From assembly GCF_000002875.2 (NCBI RefSeq), contig NC_009402.2, forward strand, positions 511,644 through 575,643: DNA of 64,000 nucleotides. Reading direction: 5' to 3'. Below the pieces are notes generated by a model. The model saw nothing but the letters and a program-made list of their open reading frames with translations. It did no database searches and was not told where the DNA came from. Below are positions 51,836 to 64,000 of the stretch, one piece after another. Made by a program: the position numbers and the translations under genes. Position 1 is the first letter of the stretch. Each line of letters opens with the position of its first letter. The DNA is from Leishmania infantum JPCM5 (taxonomy: Eukaryota; Euglenozoa; Kinetoplastea; Trypanosomatida; Trypanosomatidae).

Positions 51836-54800
51836 GGTCACCCAACGCGCAACAGCGGCTTGCGCGTGACTCGAAGCGCGACACAGTGGCATCCATCTCC
51901 TCGTGGCGCGCGCGACCTACGTGATTCTACCCGTTGTCCGCGCCATTCCGTGGCTTGGTGTTGGTCTTTGCCCCGCTCTTTGGACTTTTATGTTTTCGTG
52001 TTTGTGTCGCCGTCATGCACGACACAAGCAGAAAGGAACTCGCCCGCGTTTTTTCTTTATGTATTTATACATGTTTTATCTTTTTTTTTGATCCCCTGCA
52101 TGTGTGCGTTTCTTTTACTTGTCTGTTTCTCTTTAGCTGTCTGAGCGAACCCAAGGGGATTCCATGCGCAGCTACTGCGCACTGTGCGCAAGGAGGTGGT
52201 GGCGCACGCCAACGGCGCGATGTGCCGCGGAGAAGGGATGAGGCGGACAACTGTTGCTGCCGCTCCCGCTGCATTTTCTTTTTCTTCCCTTTTCTTCTCT
52301 GTCCATAGTGCTTTTTCTGTGAGTTCGGCAACGCGCGAGGTGAACGATGCTCACGAAGCGCTGCAAAACCGCAAAGGCAGCGGAGATGAGGCCAGAGAAA
52401 AGGAAGAGAGAAAAAAATGGAACGCACGCGCACACAAACACACACACACACACGCATTGTCGTCGCTGAGTGCACATGTACCAGACGAGCAAAACGAAAA
52501 GCAAAGGAGCCAATAAACCCAACACGAGCAACAACAACGATAGCAGGAAAGAAGCGTGCGACAGAAATCCACAGCGCATGCTGTATGCGGGCTCCCTAAA
52601 CAAGAGCGAAGAAAAAAAAAGTAAGCGGGCACCGATGCCTGGTGCGCAAATACAGGCACCCCCTCCCACAGAGAAGGTACGGAAAAGAGAGAGGAAAAAA
52701 GGGCGGAAGGAAAGGGGACAAAGAGACGGCAACAACGTTCCCGTTGTCTTCTCTCCACCTCCTGCGCCTCTATATTCGTTTATCGCGGCGGATTTGCGTG
52801 TTGTCGTCTCTCTGATGTGAGCGGACGCGCTGATTTCACCGCTATCACGCGTCATCTTTTGTGCTTCGAGTGCATGTTGCGACATCCTTCCTTGATGATT
52901 TTTTTTTCCGCTTGTCCTTGTGTGCCCTTTGCAATCTTTACTTGCGCGTGAAGAACACGAGGAAGCCGTTCGAAGCCTTTTTTCTCCTCTAATACATACA
53001 CACACACACACGTGCACATGCGAGCATACGCATAAGCTTCTCTGTCTCCACCCAGGGTTCCTTCTCGCTATTTGTTTTCTTGATATGTTGCGTGTTTTTT
53101 TCTTCGATTCATGTCTTACCATGCTTCTGCACGCGTCTTTTCCTTGCTGTTTTCTCTTTTTTTGGTTATCAACTCACATATGTGATTGTTATTCTCCGGC
53201 TTTTTGTGTTTCTTCTTTTTCGTTGTTTCGTTGCACAACCATGGATGTCAGCTGCATCCGTGCTTGTGTGTAGATGTGTGTTGGTGCACGTAGTGGTGTA
53301 TGTGCCTGTATGTCTGTGATTGTATCAGCTGCGTATGTGTGCGTGCTGGGTAGGTTACCCGAGGAGTGCACGCCCGCCTCTACTCGTCTGACTGTCTCTC
53401 GCCATCCTTCTTTTCGTACTCTTACACGCATACTCGTCGCATTCACAACAGCCTATAGGGGTTGCTATCCCTTCTTGCGTTTGTTTTGTGTTTGCTGTCG
53501 CTGCTGTTTTGACTCTCACTTTTTTGGTGTTTCCTGTGATGGGCTTTGCCCTCCTCACCCCCTTCCCCTCCTCTCTGCGCCCAACACCCGTCGGCTGCGT
53601 TGGCGCGCACTCAGATATCTCACCTCTCCCCTCTTCACTCGATCTCGTCCCGCGTCGCCGAAGCTTCCGCCTTGCACTCGTCGTGCCGTCTCTTGTCGAT
53701 CTTTTTTTCTTCTTTGAATGCGTCTGCCGTCAAGCGGCAAAAAACACGTGCTCATACGCACGCCCTTGAAAAAAGGGTCGGGGAAGCGTAGGCCAATCCC
53801 GCTCGTGCGCGCGCTAAACCGGAGACGTGAAACTCACCAGTATGGTAGAGGACTTTCGAGCGAGTGTAGGCGAGAGCTTTATTTGCATGGGGCAGGAGAA
53901 TTCTGCAAGGAAAAACAATACGATACGAAAGAAAAGGTGATGAGGAGGGTGGGATCAATAAGTTATGATCGATGTACATATATGTCTCTCTCCGTGCGCG
54001 CGTCCGGGTAGCTCGAGCAGCTTGTATGCCCGCATTGCCTGCTCGCATTTCTTCGTTTCTATCTGTGCCTTTTCGCGTGTGCACATCGTCACCATCAGTC
54101 ACCGTTAAGTTTTTTTTTTCGCTCGTCCTCCCTTTCTGTCTTTCACTTCCGAGTCTCCTCCTCCCTCCTCCCTACCCCGATTACCACGGCTTCTCGTTTT
54201 TCTGCTCTGTCTCTCTATTTGGTGTACTTGTCGGGCTCTCTTTTCTTTTCACTTGCTTCCTCTCTTTTTTTTTTGTGTGTGCGTTTTATTTGGCCTCATC
54301 ATTACAAATCAAAAAAAAAAAAAGAATGCACATGCACGCACCGGTCCCGAGAAAAAAAAAAAACACAGAAATGGAGGCGTGCAACAGGATCTCTGTGCCT
54401 TGCGGGTGCGAGTGCTCGTGTTTTTTTTTATCGCGCATTTCTTCTCTACACTCTCTCCTTTCTTTTTCGTTGCTAGTTGTGTGGGTGGGTCTCCCTCTTT
54501 TTATTCTCTGTTGTTTTCTCTTCCGTGTTTTGCTTTCCAGGCTACTTCTCCCTCCCTCTTTCCCTTTCGAGTTGTATATCTGCGTGCCTGCGTGTTTTTT
54601 TTTTGGATGTGCGTGTCTGTGTTTGCTCCCCATTTTGCCGTTGATTTTGCGTCTTTCCTTTTCCTGTCTCTGCCTGCCGCGTCTTGCTTCCTAGCACAGA
54701 GCAAAGGTGCGTCGCCTCTCATCGATTCACCCCTTTCCTCTCGGGTTTTCGCTGTGTTCTGGTTGTGTATGTGGCCTCTTTCTGCGTTGCCGCCTCTCCC

Positions 54801-57800
54801 TGCTGTGCCCTTCTCATTGGATGTGTGCGACGATGTCCATGGTCTCATTTTTTTTGTTTGTTGTCCGTCTCGTGTCCGTCTTCTTCCTCTCCGCTTTCCC
54901 CCTACTCTTCGTTATTATTATTATTTGGTGCTCTTTTCTTTGTTTTACATGTATTGTTTTTTTTTTTCCTTTCGTGTTTGCTCTGAGCGCACCATCGGCA
55001 GCGCAAGTGACATTGCCATCAGCTGCAGCAATGACACACCAACCCACATCTCTCTCTATCGATATATGCGCACACGCGCGTACAACCATGGCCAGGGATG
55101 ACAAGGGCTCTGTGGCTCAAGGTAGCAGGGATGCGTCGCGCTTATCCGCTTCTGCTGTTTCCTTGTCATATATATATATATATGCGTGTGTGCGTGTGTG
55201 CGTTTGTGTGTTTTCGCTCTTTTTTTGAGCGTGCGTTGCCGTGTTTGCGCTTTGTTGTCATTCGCAGGGGCCCGTCGACAGAAGCCTCAAAACACACACA
55301 CGCGCACACGCACACGACAACAACAACAACGAAAAAGACGTGGCCCTCTCCATCTGTGTACGGTGACTATGCCCACGCACAAGAGGGAACGGAGAGCGTT
55401 GAGAACGAAGTTCGAAACCGCGAGAGCAGCGGTGGACATGTGAGTGCATATGCGCAACGCAGAAAAAAAAGGAAAAGCGAGACAGAGAATAAACGCAGAA
55501 CTATAAGTGAGAAGCGAGTGAGAGCCGATACATGATCTGGTGCTTTCTTCCCCTTGCACGTGCGGCCTCCGTTTTACTTCAACTCTTTTCTGTGCGTTTT
55601 ATCTCCGTCTGCTCTTTCGCGCGGCTGTTATATACATATATGTATATATATGTATGTATACAGTGGTATCATTGCATACGTATGTCTCACGTATTTCTCT
55701 GAGAAGGGGAATGGAGAAAATGACGAGTGGATCAGCACACACGACGGCCCGAAAATGTTTTTTTTTTTCGTCGTTTCATGTTTTCTTTGTCTTTCTCTGT
55801 TGCCCTCGGCGTGTGTTCGTTTCGCTTTGCGTCGCTCCTTTCTGACGGTGTCAAGATGCTGCCACGCTGCATCTACACGTGTGCGCTGATGCGTGTACTT
55901 GTGTGCGGCTCGAAGGCGTCGACAACGCACTAACAAAAAAAAAGAAACGAAAGCAGGGCCTTTGCATCGTTGCCAAGAGCGGAAAGGAGAGGTGGATGAA
56001 TCGGGAAGACAGAGAGCACCCAGGCCACACGCAAGAAGCCCAAACAGAGCTGGGCAAGGGGATGCTAGATGCCAATGGAGGATCAAAAACAAAAAAGGAA
56101 GGCAACTTCACAGACCCAGTAGACGCAAGAATTGAAAAGAAGCGTGTGCGGCTGACGCTGCCTGCGTGCGCGTTCGTTTTCCCCACTTTTCGTGCGTTTG
56201 TATTTTTGCTTCGAGCCTACACGCGCATCGTCATCACATACATAAACATGCACACATATCCAGAGACACGTCAACGACAACATTGAGAATGGATGCGTGC
56301 TCATGAGCACCATTATCTTAATTGCTGTGTTTTGGTCTCTCGTTTGTGCTTTGTAGACATTCGCATGGAGTAGGAGGGCGGAGGGGATGCACTGCTTTTA
56401 TTGCTCGCCGACAAGTTCTTCTTGCCCTTTGGGCGGGTTACTGTACGCTGCATTTTTTTTCGTTTACACTGCCCTTCTGTCTCCCCTCCCTATCTACTAA
56501 TATATAAATATATATTACTTCCCCCCTTTTTATGCCTACTCGCTTACCGGCCGTGAAGGGGAGGCGTGGATTTGTGTATGTGAATGCCAGTGGCGAGTGG
56601 GCGGCGACCTTATGTGTGCAGGTAGTTTGTTCTCATGGAATTCCTTCTCTTTTTCGTTTCGCGCTGCTGCTTCTGGTGTTCCTGGGGCGTGCGAAAGAGG
56701 AGAGAGAGAGGAGTGTGTGCATATGCCGCACGGGCGTAACTCAAACTTTATTTTTCTCCCGTCCCTCAACAACAAAACTATACGCGCACACACGCCCTGC
56801 ACCGTGGCTCATTCCCAACCCAAAGGCAGCTCACTAGGGAAAGGGAGGGAAGCAAACAAGCTGTTCAGGGAGAGCAGCGCACCGATCGCACTACGATCTC
56901 TTTCTCCGCCTTGTCTGCTGCTGTCTTTTTTTTTTATTTTCACATTTTTGTTATCCCCCTTCCCCACCCTAATGTGTGCCGCTCCTCCGAGCATCTCGTC
57001 TGCTCCCTGTTTCGCGCTGTCGTGCTGTCAGCTTATGCTGCGTGTGTCTCTAGCTTGGCTTTTCCTTTTCGCGCCTTTTCCCCTTCCTCTCTTGACGGGT
57101 GCCATACGCTCAGTACAGAACAATAACAGAAATGCGTTGGAAAAAAAATATACATATTTATAATGGCGTCTCACGCTTCCACTGACATGTCTTTCGTTCA
57201 TTTTGTTTGCCTTTCATTTTTTTTCTTGCTTAGTCTTGTCCTCCCCCCTCCCCTCTCTGTGTGCGTGAGTGCGTGTGGCTTCCTCTCTCCGTGTTGTTTC
57301 TCTGCTTCTTTTGGACCGTTTCTTCTTTTGGTTTCAAGTGCATTTTTTGTTCTCTCCGAATCTCTCTCTCTCTCCTCATTGCATGAGCGCTGTGTGATGC
57401 GCGCGGGGCCTGTGTATCCACTTCAGAGCCGCTTCCCTCTCTGCCTTTGCTTCTCTTTGCTTACCTCGCCCCCCCCCCTCTCATCCCCTTGCCGCCCTGT
57501 ATTTCTTCTCATTTTTCGGATTTCGGGTCTTCCGTTCACTCTGGTTATGTAGGTTTCTATGGGTGTCGTTCTCTTCACAATTTTGCTATTTCCCTTCCCT
57601 CCCCTTCTTCCGCCGCCTCCGCCTCCATGGTGCCCGTGAGCGCGTGTGCGTGTCGGATGGAGCTGTGCCTGTCTGTGCTGATTGATATCTTCTTATTTTT
57701 TGATTTATCCTTTTCAGCTCGTCTCTCGCGTCTCTCCTTTTTTTTTTTGCTCCTTGTAGAGCGCTCGCGAGCACGCACGTGTGCTTACGTGTGAGCTGTG

Positions 57801-59213
57801 ATAAGAAGAAGTGCCTTGTTTTCGAATTTTATGTTTCCTCGTCTTCTCTTTCCCTCACCCGCCCCCTCCCCTATCTCACACATGTTCTCGTGCTTCCTTT
57901 TCTTTTCGCTGCGATCGTGGTGCGCTTTTTTCTCTCTGCTTGCGTGATTCAGTGTGTGCGTGTGCGTGTGTGCTGAGTGCTGTGGGCCCTATCACTGTTC
58001 TCACGGCATTTTTTCCTTGATGTTTTTTCTCTTGACGGAATCGCTTGTATGTCTGCCTATTGGAGTGAAGCGGCTCGGAGAAACACGACGCGCCACCAAG
58101 CAGCACCACCAGCACCAGTGACCGAGAAAAAAAAAGAGAGGGCAATCAGCAGGCGCGCTGCATCTTCAGCGCATACAAACATACACACACACACACACAC
58201 ACGAAGAGCAACAAGCGAAGCAGCGAGGCGAGAGCACTGCGGTCGAGGCGAGAGGAGAAGGGGAGGGTGTCACCGAGGCACCCTGCAGTAGACCAGGCTC
58301 TCAAGAGCGTCATTAAGAGGGCATCTTTTACATTTCGCCGCCTCCCTCCTCCTCCCCCTTCGTGGCTGCCGTGCACACGAGTACTCGCACACGTACCCAG
58401 GACACGCGCACGCACGCCGCCGGGTGGGATGGTGGTGGTGGTGGTGGTGGGGGGCGCGGGGCGGCGACGAGGCGATCTAGAAGGGCGTGAGGCCTCGAAC
58501 TTTGTCATTGAAACGACGAAAGGGCGCTTTTCGCTCTCATCTTCCTATTCCCTTACCTCCCCTGTTCATGCATGTGTGCTTTTCACACTTTCGTTTTACT
58601 TTCTCTTTCGCACCTGAGGCAGTGAAGGCATGAAGTGCACGTTCCAAGTGCATTTTTGTGGCTCGCTGGCTTGGCTTCCACTGGATGGGGGCAGGGCAGA
58701 CTGCCACGTCTGTCTCTCTCTCCCTCTCCCCCTTCTTTTTGTGTGTCCCGTGCTGCTACTGCTGCTCATGTTGCTTTCGCTTTACGTGTTCTGATGCTCT
58801 GCCGTGATCTCTCTTCTTCACCTTCCTCTCCGTCACGTTAATCAAACCCAACCGCTGATTTCATCTGTTGCTCTCTCTTTTTTTTGTTTGTCTTCGTACT
58901 TTCCACACTTCGGCGCCGAACCTTTTTCTCGTTTTTTTTTTTGTTTCCTCGTTACACACCACCATGAAGGGAGGGTGCACGTGGTTTATGTATGTATCCG
59001 CCTACTCTTTTCACTTGTGCTTTCTCTGCCTCCCCCCTCTCTCCCTCTCCCTCTCTCCCTCTCCCTCTCCCTCTCTTTGTGAGCATGTGTGTCTTGTTCT
59101 CCTGTCTCCGTCTTGTATTTCTTGTGCACACGTTCGAACATGCTTTCTCACCCCTCCCTGTCTGCCTTTCTCTCGTCACGAGGTGTAAGCGTACCTGTGT
59201 AGCTCCTCTCAGT

Positions 59214-59242
<29 letters not shown>
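59214..59242. repeat. (CA)n microsatellite
   Basis: An uninterrupted CA dinucleotide run in T/C-rich spacer. Confidence 0.85.
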
Positions 59243-59244
<2 letters not shown>

Positions 59245-60895
59245 TTATGCCACCCTGTGTCAGTGTTGCCCTTGCCCCTCTTCAGCGGATCCTGCGATCT
59301 CCCGCCCCGTCCTCTTCTGTCCGTCTTTGTCTTTTCCATAAACAGGGTGCACCACTGGCTGCAGTATTCGCAAACGTGTGTTCTTCTCTCTCCGTTGATA
59401 CTGATGTACAGGCGTATGGAGAGGGCGTATGACCACCCCCCTCCGTGATTGCTTGCCTTCTTGTTTTTCTCCCTATTTTTTTTTTCGCTATCACGCACAC
59501 GCACACACTTTTTCATCGTCTTCTCAAGTTTTCGTTCCTTTACGTTGCTGGAGACGACCCGTTGGCCCTCGTCGCTCTTCCTGTGGTGGCCGTGGATATG
59601 AAACATAAAAAATGTTGTTGGTCTCACGTCTTCTCTGGCCCACCTCTCTGTCTTGTTGCTGCTTTCTCTCTCTGTGGTCAGCCTATGATTTTGTCTCCGT
59701 TTTCTTGTGGGCTGCGCCGGTGTGCTTTCTTTCTTTTGCTGTATTATCGTGAGTACAATACACACACACGCGCCCATCCCCTCCCTCCCTCCCAAAAAAA
59801 AAAGAAACGAACGACACCAAAATGTCGAGTGGGCCGTGCGCTTAGTTCGTGTGCATAGACCTTATCGCTGTCGGCCGGCGATTCCTCTTTTTTTTTTCGT
59901 TGTTGTACATATGAATACTGTAGATACATCTATATGCATCTATGTATATATATATCGATCTATACTTTTGCCAAGGATGGTTCTCTTTCTTTCTCGGTGT
60001 AGGTCTTGCTGCTTCCGTGTTGGTGCTTTTTCTTCTCCGTCCTCTACTTCTTCTGCCCTCTCATGCTCATGCGTTTGTAGGCGGGCGCCTCTCACTCACC
60101 CTCTCACTGTGCTCCATCTCTTGTCTCTTCCTGTCTTTCTTGCACGCGTTTTTTTTTTGTCACTTTTCACTATGGCGAACGACTCGCCCCCCTCCCCCTC
60201 TTTCTCGAAGGCACTGCCCACGTGCCCTTCCTTTTCTTCGATGTGCGTGTGTGCGCTTTCCACCTCCAAATCCCGTTGCTTTCTTCTTACCTCGTCTCCG
60301 TCGCGCGATGCGTTACTTGGCTTTTTGGCTTGCTTTCCCTTCTCCCGCTCCCGTCGTCTCATCGTGTCTCTCTCTCTCTGCAGCAAGCGCCGTAGCGTCT
60401 TTTTGTCTTGCGGGTTTCTGTTACGTTGACGTTTTATTATTATTATTTTTTTTTCTTTGTGTGTGTGTTCTGCGCGTTGCTGCTTCCAACCGGTCCTCTC
60501 TCACTGCTGACCTGCCGCCCCTCCCTTCCTTTGCAGCGCGTATGTGCCGCTGCTTGTGTGTCCGCCGTGCGTGGCGGTGCTCTCTGGTGTCAGTGCCCCC
60601 GCACCTTCTTACTCCCTCTTCGCTGGCGCTCATCCTTGCCTTGTCCCGTGCGCACGAACCGACATCAAGCGGCAGCGGCTGCTCCGAACAGAATAATAAT
60701 GCCGGATGAGCAAAAAGCAAAGAAAAAACGAAAAACAAAGGAAAAGACGAGGGAGGGGGAGGCGCTCTCACACGCGTTAGCACGTGGGACACGCCCACTT
60801 TTTAAATAATAAAAAAACGGCATCCGCGCATTCACTGAAGCCCGGCGACACACTTACACTCACGCACACACGCGCGAGACACGGTCGTAGGCAGG

Positions 60896-60920
60896 TACAC
60901 ACACACACACACACACACCT
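60896..60920. repeat. (CA)n microsatellite
   Basis: An uninterrupted CA dinucleotide run in the long gene-free tail of the window. Confidence 0.85.
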
Positions 60921-63900
60921 TCTTCGTGGTGGTGATGGCCCAGGCGCATGCCTACTTTTCCGGAGAGCCCTTTTTTTTCTCTTTCACCATCTTTGCAGAT
61001 CTCACCGGTATTTTGTCTGATGAGAAACGAAAGGTGGAGAGCGTTAGTGAGCGAAGAACATAATAAAAGAAACGAAGTCAGGTCGAGGGCGGCAGCACGG
61101 AAACTTCGAAAATCTGTATATGTACAAACAGAAAAGCTGCCACAGAGGAGAGGTGCGCAGGCCGTAGTGCTGCGTTGACCTACCCCTCTTTTTCCCTTTT
61201 TTCCTCGTGCCCACTGTATCGTGCTGACAGGAAAGTAAGCGAATGGGGCGAGGACAAGGACTTCAATGTGGATGCACATACGTACCCACGCAACGGCTCG
61301 CGCCGTTGGTTGACTTGAACAAGAGTGAGCTTACAAGCAGACAAGCACGGGCGCGCGCTCACACGATGCGCGGAGGATATGTAAAGCCGACACGGCGAAG
61401 AAGAAAGAAAACAAAATAGGCTGTCCTTTAGCAGGAAAGAGAGTTTGAGACACGCCGCGAGAGGCGGGAGGTGGAGGCGAGGCCCCAGGTGCGCCCCCCG
61501 ACTAACCAGGCAAAAGATGCACGACGCGCGTAGTGTGTGGCGATGCATGTATGCATGCCTCTCTCTCGTGCTCTCCCACTTGCCCGCGAGCTTGTGTGTG
61601 CTTATCTCTTTGTCGTCTTCGTACTCTCGCTGGATGGTCGGTCTCCTGCTCAGGCCTATCGTAAAGCGTACGTACGCCTCCATGTACGGGCTTTTACTCG
61701 GTTTCTCGTGCTGTACCCCCCCCCCCCCGTCTCGCGTTTTTTTTTTGCGCACCGCCCCTCTCTCTCGCTCTTTGTGTCTGTTCTTCTCCTTCTTCCCGTG
61801 TGTGTGCTGCATTCATGACGCGCCTTTTTTTTTGAGCTCTCTTCCTCCTCCCATCAGCGCACTCTCCCTTCTTTTTGTTGGTTGGTGTCTCGTGCACTAC
61901 ACACTGCACGAGTGCCTCATGCTATGCGCTGTACGCGTGTTCTCTGGATATGTGCATATACACACACATATATATATATGCATGTGTGTATGTGTACGTA
62001 TGTGTGTGTGCGTGCTTGGTATTTGTGCCGTTGTATTGTTTATTTTGTTTCGCTTTTTATTCGCCGATTTTTTGCCCTTTTCTTTCATTCTCTGCACCTT
62101 CTTTCCTTCCTCCGCCCTTCCCTTCCCTCTTTGATCGAATTTTTTTGATACGTGGCCCTTGAGTCTGTGCCGTCCAAGTCCTTTGCCAGAGCCTCGTGTC
62201 TTTCTCTCTTCTGTACCGACTCTTCCTGCAAGCACAGGTAACGTTGCTGCATACAAGAGATTCGTCTGCTTGCCCTGCCTTCCTTCTTTTCTTTGCCCCC
62301 TTCAAAACTACCCTCTTGCTGTACGCTTTTCTTTCACCATCTCTGTCTCTCTTTCTGTAAAGCTGCATGGCAATCACATTTGTTTTTCCCCTCACTTCAT
62401 GTCGCGCTCTCCGTCATGCCAAACTTCCTTCTGCAGGTGCGCAAACAACTTTCCCCTCCTTTTTTGTTTACTTCTGTGCGTGCGTGTGTCTGCGTGAGCG
62501 TTGCACTATACACAGGCACACACGCCTTTCTCATCCGTCTCTTTATTCGTTTCCCTTTCTCTCTCTCTCGCTCGCTTTATCTCCTTTCCGTTTTTTTTTC
62601 TTGTGCTAAACACCCGCTCGCAAGACGAAAAAGAGGCGAAACAACAACAATAAACAAACAAGGTGAAAAAAAAACAGGACAGAGTAGTATCAGAGGACGT
62701 ATCAACTATGTGTGTGTGCGTGTCGGCCGGCCTGTCTGTGCGGGAGAGGCCTCTCCTTTTCCACGTTCTTGTCTGTTTTTCGGTGCCGCTCAATCATCTA
62801 GCAAATGAAGGGTATGGCTTTGTTTCTGTTTTTTTTTGTTTCTTGTGTTTTGGGTTAACGCTCTCCTTGTCCTTCCCTGCTGATGGCACTTCTTGTGCCT
62901 TTGTATGTACACACACGTGCATGTGAAGCTCATCGTCCTCCCTGCTCTCCCCCTCCTTTTCCTTTTGCTTGTGTTGTCAACCGCACGCCCATGCTGAGGC
63001 CGGCTCTGAGGGTGCCAATGGGGCTATCGCGCACCAGTTAGTCTATGCATACATCTCTGTTGGGGGCTAAAGCAGATTCCACTGCGAGTTTGAGGCGGTG
63101 GGCTCAGGCGTTTTTTTTTTCATGCCTTCTGCTTTTTTGGCGGCCTTGCGCGGCCTTTGCTGGCGCTGCCGCTTCCTACTTTTTGTTCGCTAGTTTCGTC
63201 ATGGTTTAGTTTGGTTAATATATTGAACATGCTCTTTTTTTTCCCGCTCTTGGCTTCGCCCGCGTCGCCTTCTCCTTTCTTTTATGACTTATGTTTGTGT
63301 TGTCGGTGTGCGCGTGTGCGTTTTCTCTACCAGTTCAGTTCCTCTTCTCTGCCGTATCTTCATTTTTTTTTGCTCTCTGCTTTCGTCCTCCTTGCATTTT
63401 GTGTGTATGCGCGTGTGTGTCTCCGTTCTCTCTCCGTCTCTTCGATATGCTACGAAAAGTAGAGCTCTTCCTCCCTCTCTTCAGTCTCTGTCGTGCTTCA
63501 CTCTTCCCTTTTTTAAAGGTGGTGATGGCGTGTGTGTGTTTGTGTGTGTGTGTGGGGTCTTTTCCATGATGCGTTTCCGCATGTCATCGCCGTCGCCATC
63601 GCTGCGAGAGCTTCTTTGTTTTTCTCTTGCGTGTGTGTGTGTGTGCGTATCGCACTTGAATGGGCACAACACCTCTCTCCTTCGTTCCCCTTGCCTCCGA
63701 CCATCCGACTTTCACTTCACACACACACACAGACACCACTTCGCTACTCTACTTCAGCTCTGTGGTACTGCTGTGATGTGATGGCTGCTGTTGTGGCCGT
63801 GCCGTCGGCACGCAAAGGAGGTGCTTCGTGATTCTCTCTCGTCTCATGCACGTGCTGCCCTTCTCCCCTATCTGCGGAGATAACCCCGCTCGCTTCCTTC

Positions 63901-64000
63901 TTTCTGCCTCCTCGCATGTTCTCGGCACTTGACCCTCCCCCCTTTTCTGCTCGCGGCCTTTCTTCAACGCCTTTTCGTTGGCTTCATTAATATATGTGTG

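Larger units (their letters stand above)
51836..64000. other. At least 12.1 kb without a convincing gene, downstream of CCCH gene 2
   Basis: No frame here shows recognisable domains or Leishmania-like coding composition. The sequence is mainly T/C-rich with (CA)n runs (for example 52437-52453, 58184-58203, 59214-59242, 60896-60920). TA-type runs occur near 55169-55183, 55630-55665, 59943-59955 and 61968-61980, with islands of mixed or G-rich composition near 58420-58500, 61440-61510 and 62985-63110. It may hold a very long 3' UTR of CCCH gene 2, the 5' flank of the next gene beyond the window, or unrecognised non-coding RNAs. Confidence 0.6.

Noticed and set aside
52172..53122. 316-codon minus-strand frame in the tail region
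   Set aside because: The translation is a Ser/Cys/Phe-rich mixture from simple-sequence DNA with no motif. No minus-strand gene is otherwise present.
59942..60709. 255-codon plus-strand frame
   Set aside because: Its translation is low-complexity Ser/Leu/Phe/Pro from T/C-rich DNA with no domain, and it overlaps other equally open frames.

Overview
The window looks like a trypanosomatid chromosome segment, most likely Leishmania. Every convincing gene is intron-free and on the + strand, as expected of one polycistronic transcription unit. Coding DNA is GC-rich with alanine/serine-rich low-complexity linkers. The spacers are pyrimidine-rich with long AG-free tracts ahead of start codons, which is the trans-splicing layout, and they are dotted with (CA)n, (TG)n and (TA)n runs and SIDER2-like degenerate retroposon copies. 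The order TRF - mitochondrial carrier - choline-phosphate cytidylyltransferase - CCCH zinc-finger genes matches what I recall of Trypanosoma brucei chromosome 10 and Leishmania chromosome 18. That synteny is from memory and was not checked.

Layout. 29-1312: SET-domain methyltransferase, probably lacking its 5' end. 3136-5439: PIH1/Kintoun-type dynein assembly factor. 7573-9966: TRF-like telomeric Myb protein. 11451-12413 and 14453-15379: tandem mitochondrial carriers of the oxoglutarate/malate type, nearly identical over about 804 bp. 19080-21200: NAA60-like GNAT acetyltransferase with a C-terminal membrane anchor. 22141-26547: a 1468-residue protein that I read as tandem phytochelatin-synthase-like (papain-fold) domains, mostly with catalytic residues lost. 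30341-32110: choline-phosphate cytidylyltransferase fused to a CDP-alcohol phosphotransferase domain that lacks two key aspartates. 37414-39717 and 49955-51835: paralogous double-CCCH zinc-finger proteins. The rest is spacer: about 10.2 kb between the two zinc-finger genes and at least 12.1 kb after the second, with no convincing gene.

Four SIDER2-like copies lie at about 18.4, 33.8, 41.2 and 42.9 kb, all in + orientation. Two of them are near-identical over 725 bp.

The genes do not form one pathway. They cover flagellar dynein assembly, telomere maintenance, mitochondrial transport, protein N-terminal acetylation, phosphatidylcholine synthesis and RNA-level regulation. With transcription units of this kind, control is expected to lie mainly in the UTRs, which here are long and repeat-laden around the zinc-finger genes. 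The least expected objects are the multi-domain phytochelatin-synthase-like protein and the fused lipid enzyme with one apparently dead domain.
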